DNA of 64,000 bases from Nocardia vinacea (GTDB taxonomy: Bacteria; Actinomycetota; Actinomycetes; Mycobacteriales; Mycobacteriaceae): NCBI RefSeq assembly GCF_035920345.1, contig NZ_CP109149.1, positions 744,001-808,000 of the forward strand, read 5' to 3'. The notes beneath the pieces were generated by a model, which had not been told where the DNA came from, did not search any database, and saw only the letters and a list, made by a program, of their open reading frames with translations. A program made the position numbers and the translations under genes. Positions 16,422-24,702 of the stretch are shown here, piece after piece; position 1 is the stretch's first letter; each line of letters begins with the position of its first letter.

Positions 16422-19400
16422 TCAAAGACTCTCTTGTTTGGATTCCTCCACGATCCAGGCCGCGATCTGAGAGCGCGAGGTGAAGCCGAGTTTGGTGAGG
16501 ATGTGTTCGACGTGGCCTTCGGCGGTGCGTTGCGAGATCACGAATTTGGTGGCGATCTGCTTGTTGCTGAGCCCCTGGGCAACAAGGTCGGCGACCTGCA
16601 GTTCACGCTTGGTCAATTTCGTGGATGCGCGCGCCGTATCGGCGGGCTGTTCCCCGAGTGCGTACGTGACAGCGGCGCCGATACCCATCGCCTGGCCTTG
16701 GCGGAAGGCCGCGTCGAATCCGCGGGTGCCGAGGGTGCGCCGCGCTGTCTGCTCACAGTTTTCGTGAAAGCGCGCCATGTCCGGGAAGACGGCTCCAACG
16801 CTGCTCCCTACGAGCCAGATTCCTTGCGCGGTTCCCAGCAGCACGGCCGCGCGATCAGCGTCGCCCTGGTCGGCAACAATCCAGGCCAGCGCCTCGAGAC
16901 TGAATGCGGTGAGCACCGGGCTATTCGGCCGCCGGTTGACTCGCAGCGCTTCCTCGAGCAGCTGTTGGGCTTTCTCCCGCTCGCCTTGCTGCCATGCAGC
17001 CACGCCCAATCCGCGTAGCGCAGCCGATCGATAGAGCAGTTCGCCCTGCGCTTCGGTGATGGAAAATACCCGGCGATAATACTCGGTTGCTCGAGTCATG
17101 TCGCCGCGTAGCTCATATGCCCAGCCGAGGACGGTCAGGGTACCGATGTAGAGAGCCCCGGTCCTGTCCCAGCTGAGTGTCTCGATGTCATGTTCGAGGG
17201 ACGACGCTACGTTGACCGTTTCGCCGCTAGCGAGTGCGAGAAGGGCGGTCGCGTAGGCGATCTGCGCCTGGATCGCGGGGGCGGGGGCCTGTTCGGCGAG
17301 CACTCGTCCCTGCTGCAGAAGGGCGGCCGCGGACTGGATATCCCCCTGCGGCGCGGCCAGTTGGCAGCCGACGCAGAACGCCTTGATGCGGTCGAGTGCC
17401 GGTTGCGCGCCAGGGTGAGCAAGAACGCGGTCGATCCAGGATCGGCCTTCCCCATACAGACCGCATAAGCTCCAGAAATCGTACAGTGCGGCTGTGGTGC
17501 GCAGCCCTGCTTCAGCTGCTTCCTGGGTGTCCTCGGACAGGCAGGATTCGAGCGCTTCGCGCAGGTTGGGTAGTTCGCGTTCGAGGCGGATGATCCAGTC
17601 GAGCTGCCGGGCGCTGATCCACCCGGCTTCCGCGTCCAGCGCCAACTGCCGATACCAGTCACGGTGCCGTCGGCGCAGCTCGGTGTGTTCGCCGGACTCT
17701 CGTAGCTTTTCCCGGCCGTAGTCGCGAATTGTCTCGAGCATGCGGAAACGCACGACGGTGTCCGATTCCTCCCGGATCAGGATGGACTTGTCCACCAGGG
17801 AGGAAAGCACATCGAGCGGCGTGTCCGGTGCCAGGTCTGTGCCACATATCTGCTCGATGGCGTCGAGTTCGAAGCTGCCGGCGAACACCGACATCCGGGC
17901 CCATAGTCGCTGTTCGGTCCCGGTGCACAACTCGTAGCTCCAGTCGATGCTCCATCGCAGCGTCTGCTGCCGTGTCGGGGCTGTACGACTGCCGCGGGTG
18001 AGCAGCGTGTACCGGTCGGTGAGCCGGGCCAGGATCTGCTGCGGTGACATCGTGCGCATTCGGGCCGCGGCCAGCTCGATTGCCAGCGGCAAACCGTCCA
18101 GCCGCGCACAAATCCAGGCCACGGCGGACTTGTTGTCCTCATCGAGCTCGAAACCCGGCACCGCTGCCGCAGCGCGGTCGGCGAACAATTTCACCGCATC
18201 GAAACCGGGCAGCCCTACCAGCGTCGGCTCTCGGTCGGGGTCGGGGACCGACAGTGGTGCCACCCGCAGTACCGCTTCCCCGGCGATATTCAGAGGTTCG
18301 CGGCTGGTGGTGAGAATCCGCAGCTCCGGAGAAGTCCGCAGCAACGTCTCGGTCAGCTTGGCCACGGCCTCCACGATCTGCTCGCAGTTGTCCAGAACGA
18401 GCAGTGTTTCTCGCGAACTCAGGAAGTCGATCAGAACCTCGAGCAACGGGGTGGCCGACTCGTTGCGCACACCGAGCGTGGCCGCCACCACGTCGACCAG
18501 CAGCGCCGGATCGGACACATCGGCCAGTTCGATCGACCACACACCGTCGGCGAAACCGCGTCGCGCACTGGATGCGGCCCGCAGCGCCAGTCGCGTCTTG
18601 CCGACACCTCCGGTCCCGGTCAATGTCACCAGCCGCGCGCTCGACAGCAGATTCTTCAGCTCCGATACCTCGGTGCGTCGATTGATGAAGCTGGTCAGCT
18701 CGAGCGGCAGATTGCCGCTGTGGTCCCGAGTAGCCGCTGTCCGCTTGCGCGCTGCCCGCATCGGTGGCTTCTGGTCGGGCTCCTCGAGATTCGGTTCGCC
18801 CCCCACCGCCATCTCGCCCACCGCGAACCCGTGGCGCTGCTGCAGTTGCCGAAATGTCTCCCCCAGCGCCGCCGCCGACGGCCGCTCCTTGCGGTCGCGG
18901 CTCATCGCTGTTGCCACCACCGCCGACACGTCCTCGGGGATGCCGTTCTCCTGCAGGTCGGGCACCGGCTGGGTGGTGATCCGGACAAACTGCGCGACCA
19001 TGTTCTCACCGCTACGCCGCTCGAACGCGGCGTGCCCGGTCAGTGCGCAGAACAGGGTGGCGCCGAGCCCGTAGACGTCCGCGGCCGGGGTCGGATCGTC
19101 GCCTTCGAGCACTTCCGGTGCGGTGAATGCCGGTGATCCGGTCACGATGCTGGCGGTCGTCTGGAACCCACCGGTGATGTGGGCGATACCGAAATCGGTC
19201 AGGGCTGGTTCACCGTATTCGGTGAGCAGAATGTTTCCCGGTTTCACGTCCCGATGCACGATTCCGAGCCGATGCGCGCTGGCCAGTGCCCCAGCGATCT
19301 TCACCCCGATCTGCGCCACCTTCTCCAAAGGAAGCGGTCCATTCTCGCGGATCCATCCGTCCAGGGAACCCAGCGGGTGATACGGCATCACGAGATAGGG

Positions 19401-19694
19401 CCGCCCGCTCTCGGTGGTACCGGCCTCGAGCACGGTGACGATGTTCGGATGCCCGGTCAACCGGCCCGTCGCGTGCTGCTCCCGCACAAACCGCGCCTGA
19501 TTGTCTTCGTCCAGTTCCGCGGTCAGAATCTTCACCGCCACCGTCCGATCCAACTTCGGCTGCCAGCAGCGATACACCACCCCGAAACCGCCGTGTCCGA
19601 TTTCCACGGCGTCCTCGAAACCAACCGCAGTCAACTCCGCCGCTGCGGGCGTCACCACCTCACGGCGCGTCGGCAGCGGATCATTATCAGTCAT
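16422..19694 (-). CDS. PknK-like Ser/Thr kinase fused to STAND ATPase and LuxR DNA-binding domain
   Basis: 1090 residues from ATG 19694. Domains in order: a Ser/Thr kinase (~25-290) with GHGGFGVVY, Lys55 in VAVKIL, HRDVKPGN (catalytic Asp149) and DFG (Asp167); a STAND/AAA ATPase with P-loop GTGGVGKT (~360-367) and LLVLDNCEQ Walker B; a superhelical TPR-like region (~700-1000); and a C-terminal LuxR helix-turn-helix (LTKRELQVADLVAQGLSNKQIA). The layout is that of mycobacterial PknK, a kinase-regulator linked to slow growth and stress. The kinase may tune DNA binding by autophosphorylation. It stands alone, transcribed toward the convergent secreted-protein gene. There is no membrane segment. 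Confidence 0.88.
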   Translation of the reverse strand: MTDNDPLPTRREVVTPAAAELTAVGFEDAVEIGHGGFGVVYRCWQPKLDRTVAVKILTAELDEDNQARFVREQHATGRLTGHPNIVTVLEAGTTESGRPYLVMPYHPLGSLDGWIRENGPLPLEKVAQIGVKIAGALASAHRLGIVHRDVKPGNILLTEYGEPALTDFGIAHITGGFQTTASIVTGSPAFTAPEVLEGDDPTPAADVYGLGATLFCALTGHAAFERRSGENMVAQFVRITTQPVPDLQENGIPEDVSAVVATAMSRDRKERPSAAALGETFRQLQQRHGFAVGEMAVGGEPNLEEPDQKPPMRAARKRTAATRDHSGNLPLELTSFINRRTEVSELKNLLSSARLVTLTGTGGVGKTRLALRAASSARRGFADGVWSIELADVSDPALLVDVVAATLGVRNESATPLLEVLIDFLSSRETLLVLDNCEQIVEAVAKLTETLLRTSPELRILTTSREPLNIAGEAVLRVAPLSVPDPDREPTLVGLPGFDAVKLFADRAAAAVPGFELDEDNKSAVAWICARLDGLPLAIELAAARMRTMSPQQILARLTDRYTLLTRGSRTAPTRQQTLRWSIDWSYELCTGTEQRLWARMSVFAGSFELDAIEQICGTDLAPDTPLDVLSSLVDKSILIREESDTVVRFRMLETIRDYGREKLRESGEHTELRRRHRDWYRQLALDAEAGWISARQLDWIIRLERELPNLREALESCLSEDTQEAAEAGLRTTAALYDFWSLCGLYGEGRSWIDRVLAHPGAQPALDRIKAFCVGCQLAAPQGDIQSAAALLQQGRVLAEQAPAPAIQAQIAYATALLALASGETVNVASSLEHDIETLSWDRTGALYIGTLTVLGWAYELRGDMTRATEYYRRVFSITEAQGELLYRSAALRGLGVAAWQQGEREKAQQLLEEALRVNRRPNSPVLTAFSLEALAWIVADQGDADRAAVLLGTAQGIWLVGSSVGAVFPDMARFHENCEQTARRTLGTRGFDAAFRQGQAMGIGAAVTYALGEQPADTARASTKLTKRELQVADLVAQGLSNKQIATKFVISQRTAEGHVEHILTKLGFTSRSQIAAWIVEESKQESL

Positions 19695-20161
19695 CGGCCG
19701 GGTGTGATCCGACCAGCATCTCTCCGGACACCAGGCAACATGCACTCACCTTTCGCCAATGTCAGCGTATCGCCGAAAACCTCGCCGGAGGAATATCGAG
19801 CTGGAGGCGCGTAGAGCGCGACACCGACCGCCATCACCGGACCTGCATCAACTTCGTCAGCGGGATCGGCTGCTCCAACGCGGAGGAAGGAGCAGCACGT
19901 CATACGGCGTGATCGATCACGGCGAGTTTCGGGGCCTTGCTCAACGTGCTCGATTCGGACTGGTACTGAGCTTCCTTGCCGACTATCCGATCCACCACAG
20001 CCGGTCCCTCGGCATGGATTCCGGGCAATTCGGGCTCTCCCTCAAGAGCAGCCCAGCTGCAGTAATCCCTGGCACATCGAGGACGGATGGCGGCGCAGTA
20101 CGGGCGCGCGGCGGCTGGTTCTATGGACCGACAGGACCGCTATCTCTCGAGGAGCCACCCC
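19695..20161. other. 467-bp region without a supported gene
   Basis: It lies between the divergent starts of the PknK-like gene and a LysR gene. Reading frames here are open in several phases, as usual at high GC, but none shows conserved motifs, a ribosome site plus good start, or a signal peptide. It should hold both promoters. A decayed gene cannot be excluded. Confidence 0.5.
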
Positions 20162-21043
20162 ATGGAGCTGCGCCAATTGCGCTATTTCGTCACCGTGGCC
20201 GAGGAACTGCACTTCGGGCGCGCGGCCGCGCGGCTGCATATCGCGCAACCGGCGGTGAGTCAGCAGGTGCAGCGGCTCGAGCGGGAATTGAAGGTTCAGT
20301 TGCTGGACCGGTCGCCGCGGCGGGTGCGGCTGACCGAAGCCGGGCAGCGGTTTCTGCCCGCGGCGCGCGGTGTGTTGATCGCGGCGGATCAGGCGCGGGC
20401 ATCGGTGGCCGATCTGGCGGGTGCGCGGGCCGAGGTGTTCCGGCTCGGCACGGTCACCGGACTCGGCGTGCGGCTGGACGCGATCCTGGATGCCTTTGCT
20501 GAGCGGCTTCCGCAGGTGCGGATCGAGTTGGTCACGCTGCCGGTGCGCGAGCGGTTGGCGCAGGTGGCCGACGGACGACTGGATGCGGCCTTCGTGCGTG
20601 CGCCCGCCACCGACGACACTCCGGAGCTGGAGTATTTGCGCGCATGGGATGATCCGCTCGTCGCGGTGCTCCCGGCCCGGCATCCGCTGGCCGCGCACGA
20701 GACGGTGCGATTGGCCGATCTGGCCTCGGTGCCGCTGCGGATGACCGAGCGGCGCAATCATCCGGCACTGGTGGATCTGGTGCTGATGTCTTGTCAGCGT
20801 GCGGGTTTCGAGCCGGTTCCGGCACCGACCGCCACCACGCTGCAGGACAATTTGGCCGCGATCGGCACCGCCGCCGCGATGTGGACAGTGATCTACGCCG
20901 CGAATGCCGACCAGGTACACAACCCTCGAGTGGCCTTCCGTCCGTTCGCCGACGGCGGCCTGAGCCTGCCGATTGCCGTCGCCCTGCGAGCCGGGACCGA
21001 TTCGCCGAGCTCGGAGTTGTTGCGCGACCTCCTGGCGAAGTGA
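20162..21043 (+). CDS. LysR-family transcriptional regulator
   Basis: 293 residues, standard length. The N-terminal HTH reads MELRQLRYFVTVAEELHFG, QPAVSQQVQRLERELKVQLL and RRVRLTEAGQRFL. The effector-binding domain follows (FRLGTVTGLGVRLDAILDAFA, then LPVRERLAQVADGRLDAAFVRAP, close to the CatR/CbnR/BenM-like pattern). ATG 20162 is supported by GAGGAG upstream and by the standard N-terminus. The next gene downstream on the same strand encodes a tautomerase after 151 bp. LysR regulators paired with tautomerases often govern aromatic or small-acid metabolism, which is a hint only. Confidence 0.92.
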   Translation: MELRQLRYFVTVAEELHFGRAAARLHIAQPAVSQQVQRLERELKVQLLDRSPRRVRLTEAGQRFLPAARGVLIAADQARASVADLAGARAEVFRLGTVTGLGVRLDAILDAFAERLPQVRIELVTLPVRERLAQVADGRLDAAFVRAPATDDTPELEYLRAWDDPLVAVLPARHPLAAHETVRLADLASVPLRMTERRNHPALVDLVLMSCQRAGFEPVPAPTATTLQDNLAAIGTAAAMWTVIYAANADQVHNPRVAFRPFADGGLSLPIAVALRAGTDSPSSELLRDLLAK

Positions 21044-21059
21044 GCCGCCGACAATAAGC

Positions 21060-21084
21060 GTTCGTTATCGCTGCGCGAACGAAC
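21060..21084 (+). terminator. Possible weak hairpin after the LysR gene
   Basis: GTTCGTT and AACGAAC form a 7-bp stem with an 11-base loop, 16 bases after the LysR stop. There is no T tract. It could be a terminator or an operator upstream of the tautomerase gene. Confidence 0.35.
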
Positions 21085-21194
21085 TGGCCCTTGGTCGACG
21101 ATCTTTGTTCGGGTGAACTGATAACAGACCGCCGAACAACTCGGAATCAGCCGGATGCGGTCTGTCCCAACCTTTTTCAGTCAGGAGATCAGTC

Positions 21195-21380
21195 ATGCCC
21201 ATCGTTACCGTCCAGCAGGGTCCGCGCACCGTCGAACTCAAGCGGGATCTGGTCCGCCGGATCACCGACGCCTTCGTCGACGCCTACCAAATTCCGGCCG
21301 AAACCGTCCAGGTGTGGATTCACGAGACGCCCGCCGACAGCTGGGGTGCGGCCGGACAGCTGACCGCCGATAAGAAATAG
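21195..21380 (+). CDS. 4-oxalocrotonate tautomerase-family protein
   Basis: 61 residues, exactly the size of the small 4-OT subunit. After Met removal the N-terminal catalytic proline is exposed (MPIVTVQQGPRTVELKRDL). VRRITDAFVDAYQIPAETVQVWIHETPADSWG follows the family pattern. These homohexameric enzymes interconvert unsaturated keto acids through Pro1. AGGAG precedes ATG 21195. It lies downstream of a LysR gene and probably belongs to that regulator's unit, though the physiological substrate is unknown. Confidence 0.9.
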   Translation: MPIVTVQQGPRTVELKRDLVRRITDAFVDAYQIPAETVQVWIHETPADSWGAAGQLTADKK

Positions 21381-21543
21381 CCGAAATATCGAAATGCCGC
21401 CGGTTCGTCGCGGTCGACGGGTTCCGTAGCCTGTCCCGCGGCGGATCGTATCCGGCACCGATTTCGCGAAGCCCGCTATGCCGATCGCGGTAACCGAGCG
21501 CGTCGCCTCGGCAGCGGTCATCGACATCGATAGCGTCGCAGTT

Positions 21544-22236
21544 ATGCCGATGAAGCACCAACTTACCCAGTGGCTTCCGGTCGGACCCGCGGTGCTGGTT
21601 CTGTTGTCCGCGGGGGCGGGCGCGACCGACGCCTTGGTCTTCACCGAACTCGGTAAGGTGTTCGCTAGCATCCTGACCGGCAATCTGGTGCTGCTCGGTG
21701 CGGCCGTCGGGCTGTCCGGTATCGAACTGATGCCGCCGTTCACCGTGCTCGCCGCCTATCTCGTCGGTGTGGCTGTGGCCGCGCGTTGGTGTCGCGCAAT
21801 GCCGCCGGGGATGCGGCGCACCGCACGCATCCGTCACTGCCTCGCGGGTGAGGCGACATTGGTGGTTGTCGTGGCCGTTATTGCCTTGGTCGCCGATGCA
21901 ATTGGTGCTGTTCGCATCGTCCTGCTGGCGGTGGCGGCTCTCGCCATGGGTGTCCAGTCCGCCGCGGTCCTCGTCATCGATCGCGGATCGCCGACCACCT
22001 ACATGACGAGCACATTCACCGGCCTGGTCAGCGACCTGGCCGCGGAGCGCCGTGCCGATCCGCTAGCCGTCGCCCGAATCGCCGCCGTGGTTCTCGGAGC
22101 CACCGCCGCTGTCGCACTCTATTCCGCAAGTGCCCATTGGGGTTTCGTCATCCCCGCCGCCCTGATCGCATCGGCCGTAACTCTCGCGTACACCCGCTCG
22201 TGGCGTGACGTCGCGCAACCGATGCTGGACGAATAG
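21544..22236 (+). CDS. YoaK/DUF1275-family membrane protein
   Basis: About 230 residues with six hydrophobic segments. Typical DUF1275 features are LLSAGAGATDALVFTELGKVFASILTGNLVLLG near the N-terminus and GVQSAAV...TTYMTSTFTGLVSDLA in the second half. The function of the family is not established; a transport role is often assumed. The start is uncertain: ATG 21544, ATG 21550 or an upstream ATG at 21478 are all in frame, and none has a strong ribosome site. I choose 21544 because the hydrophobic region follows soon after. Confidence 0.8.
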   Translation: MPMKHQLTQWLPVGPAVLVLLSAGAGATDALVFTELGKVFASILTGNLVLLGAAVGLSGIELMPPFTVLAAYLVGVAVAARWCRAMPPGMRRTARIRHCLAGEATLVVVVAVIALVADAIGAVRIVLLAVAALAMGVQSAAVLVIDRGSPTTYMTSTFTGLVSDLAAERRADPLAVARIAAVVLGATAAVALYSASAHWGFVIPAALIASAVTLAYTRSWRDVAQPMLDE

Positions 22237-22326
22237 CCACCTGTCGCATCAACGGCGTAATCGGGCGACGGCAGGGTTGAATCAGTCGTTCGAATCCGGC
22301 TCGGGCGAACCCCGATCCAATTTCGG

Positions 22327-23649
22327 CTAGGGAACGGCGACGGTTTCGTCGCAGCTGTCGGGTGGGTCGACCAATCCGCATTCGACTGGTGGGCGGGTCG
22401 GGTGGTAGCTGGTGGGGACGCCGCCGGATTGGATGATGCCGCGGTAGGCGTCGACGGCGTCGGTGGGTTTGCGGGTCAGGGTGGGGTCGGTGCGGACGTC
22501 GACGGTGTAGAGGCCGAAACGTGGTGTGTAGCTGCCCCATTCGTAGTTGTCGGTGAGGCTCCAGTAGTTGTAGCCGACGACATTCATTCCGTCGGACTTG
22601 GCGCGCTGGAGCCAGTAGACGGTGTCGCGGAGGTGGTCGGAGCGGGTGTATCCGTCGACGCGCGGTTTACCGTCCTCGGTAGGCATGCCGTTCTCCACGA
22701 CATACAGTGGGCGGTCGGGAAACAACTGCGCGTAATGGCGCAGCGCGTAGTAGATGCCCTCGGTGTGAATCGGGAGTTCCCAGATCGCCGGACCTTCGTT
22801 CGAACCACCCTGTACCGCTTTATTCGTTTCCGGCAGGGGCGCGAAATAATAGTCGACGCCGATGAAATCGAGCTTATCGGCGATCCGGTCCACGAGCGGC
22901 TGGTTCACCTCGGTTTCGGCGCCCGCGACATAGCCGAGGTTGCTGGTGACCTGCGCGTCGGGCATGTTTTGATGGATGGTGTCGTAGATCGCGTTGTGCG
23001 CCTGGGCGATTCGGTCCAGCATCGCTGGCGCTTCGTCCGGCGTGATGGCACCGATGCGCAGTTCGGTGCCGATGTAGGCGGCGGGCTCGTTGAAGGTGAC
23101 CCACAGTGGGTTGCGAGAGGTATATCGGTTCACCACCTTTCGCATACTGGCCAGCCAATCCTCGACCATGCCCGGATTGCGCCAGCCGCCGCGATCGGCG
23201 GCCCAGCCTGGATACACCCAATGATCCAGGGTGAGCATCGGCCGCATGCCGGTGGCGAGGATGCGCGCGATCACGTTGTCGTAGAAGCCGAATGCCGTCT
23301 CGTCCCAGGTATCGGGTTGCGGCTGTATCCGTGCCCATTCGATGCCTATCCGATACACCCGGACCCCGAGATGGGCGGCCAGGTTGATGTCGGAGATGTA
23401 GCGCTTGTAGAAGTCGACCGAATTCTCGTAGTCGTCCCCGGCCATGCCGGTTTCGATATAGCGGGTCCAATTGCTGTCCGGCGCACGGCCTTCGGATTGA
23501 AAGCCCGATGATGCGACGCCCCAGAGGAATTCCCGGCCGAACGGTGCGATGGTGGCCTGTGCGGTCGGCATGGCGAGGCTCGGCAGCAGTAGCGCGCTCG
23601 CGATGATCGCGAGCCCGACCAGGGCGCGGCGGCGCATCGGTGTTCGCAT
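22327..23649 (-). CDS. Secreted glycoside hydrolase family 1 (beta-glycosidase-like)
   Basis: 440 residues. A signal peptide (MRTPMRRRALVGLAIIASAL, cleavage near AQA) is followed by a GH1 barrel. It starts with FGREFLWGVASSGFQSEG and has acid/base Glu188 in VTFNEP, nucleophile Glu319 in YVVENG, and NYWSLTDNYEWGSYTPRFGLY with the family's usual substrate-contact residues. It should cleave beta-glycosides outside the cytoplasm. Most GH1 enzymes are cytosolic, so the export signal is notable. ATG 23649 follows AGGAG. It is a single gene between a YoaK-family gene and the hut regulator; no link to histidine use is evident. Confidence 0.9.
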   Translation of the reverse strand: MRTPMRRRALVGLAIIASALLLPSLAMPTAQATIAPFGREFLWGVASSGFQSEGRAPDSNWTRYIETGMAGDDYENSVDFYKRYISDINLAAHLGVRVYRIGIEWARIQPQPDTWDETAFGFYDNVIARILATGMRPMLTLDHWVYPGWAADRGGWRNPGMVEDWLASMRKVVNRYTSRNPLWVTFNEPAAYIGTELRIGAITPDEAPAMLDRIAQAHNAIYDTIHQNMPDAQVTSNLGYVAGAETEVNQPLVDRIADKLDFIGVDYYFAPLPETNKAVQGGSNEGPAIWELPIHTEGIYYALRHYAQLFPDRPLYVVENGMPTEDGKPRVDGYTRSDHLRDTVYWLQRAKSDGMNVVGYNYWSLTDNYEWGSYTPRFGLYTVDVRTDPTLTRKPTDAVDAYRGIIQSGGVPTSYHPTRPPVECGLVDPPDSCDETVAVP

Positions 23650-23823
23650 CGTGCTCCTGTCCCCATCCGGCACTGTTGGTCGTGCGTCACCCGGCGGGCA
23701 TTGCCCGGTCGGTGATCCATCAGCGTAACTGTCTGATTGCTGAAATCCGGATAGTCGGTCGGTGTGTCGCGATTGCAGCCGAAGGACCTGGGAGTTTCTC
23801 CTTGTTGCTATCTATTCACTTCG

Positions 23824-24606
23824 TCAGCTCACCCGCCCGCCGATGCGGCGGGTGAGATCGTCAGCGGTCGATCGCACCTGAGCGGCGAGACCGGACCAAT
23901 CGGCAGCACAGGGGATCTGCTCGCAGTGGTGCCGCAGCGTCACGCTGATCGCCGCGATCGGCCGATGGTCGTGATCGAATGTCGGATAGGCGACCGAGGC
24001 GAATCCAGCGGTGACATGTCCGTCCTCGCTCGCCCAGCCGCGGCGACGCTCGACGGCCAGGATGGTGCGCAGCGCCGCGAGGCTGGTCGGCCCGCGATCG
24101 GTGCGGCGTACGAAGGCCGCCGCCGACGGGAACAGCGCACGCACATGGGCGGCGGGCAGATGCGCCAGGATCGCCCGGCCCGATGCGGTCAGCTGGGCGG
24201 GCAGGCGCACGCCGACATCGGTCACCAGCGTTTCGGGACGCGCTGGGCGTTCTTTGATCAGATACAGCAGTTCACTGCCGTGCAGGACCCCGAGGTGCGC
24301 GTTGTGCCCGACCCGTCCGGCCAACTCGCGCAGCAACGGTCCGGCCACCCGCTCCAGCGGATCGTGACGCAGATAGGCCGAACCCAACTCGAAGGCGGCG
24401 ATACCGAGGCCGTAGCGCCGTTCGGCGGGCAGCCGGGTGACGAAGCGGGCCTGCTCCAACTCCGCGAGCAGGTGATAGGTGGTGGAGCGGGGGATGTCGA
24501 GCTCGCGCGCGATTGTGGATGCGGAGACCGGTCCGGCACGGGTCGCCATCAGCTGCAGCACCGCCAAGCCGCGCCGCAGCGCCGGGATATCGGTGCTCGT
24601 TCCCAT
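23824..24606 (-). CDS. hutR: IclR-family regulator of histidine utilisation
   Basis: 260 residues. The winged helix is N-terminal (ALRRGLAVLQLMATRAGPVS, STIARELDIPRSTTYHLLAEL) and an IclR effector domain follows (ERRYGLGIAAFELGSAYLR, LVTDVGVRLPAQLTASGRAILA, ASEDGHVTAGFASVAYPTFD). ATG 24606 follows GAGG. It is divergent from hutH, 96 bp apart. Corynebacterial hut genes are controlled by an IclR-type protein called HutR, and a site resembling the HutR motif as I recall it lies in the shared intergenic region. Activation or relief by urocanate or histidine is inferred. Confidence 0.85.
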   Translation of the reverse strand: MGTSTDIPALRRGLAVLQLMATRAGPVSASTIARELDIPRSTTYHLLAELEQARFVTRLPAERRYGLGIAAFELGSAYLRHDPLERVAGPLLRELAGRVGHNAHLGVLHGSELLYLIKERPARPETLVTDVGVRLPAQLTASGRAILAHLPAAHVRALFPSAAAFVRRTDRGPTSLAALRTILAVERRRGWASEDGHVTAGFASVAYPTFDHDHRPIAAISVTLRHHCEQIPCAADWSGLAAQVRSTADDLTRRIGGRVS

Positions 24607-24614
24607 GCCACTTC

Positions 24615-24648
24615 CTCGGATTGTCTCGGAATGTCTCGGATACCAGAC
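24615..24648. promoter_or_regulatory. hutR-hutH operator: three 10-bp repeats and a HutR-like palindrome
   Basis: CTCGGA occurs three times at exact 10-bp spacing (24615-24620, 24625-24630, 24635-24640), one DNA turn apart. The last copy forms part of TCTCGGATACCAGA (24634-24647), an imperfect palindrome (TGTCT...AGACA) matching most of the TCTGwwATwCCAGA motif I recall for corynebacterial HutR. It sits directly upstream of the regulator's start. Confidence 0.6.
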
Positions 24649-24702
24649 AGAACCTGGCTCAGCCTCATTCTCCACCCGCCCCCGTGGCGGTGGAATGGGC
24701 CT

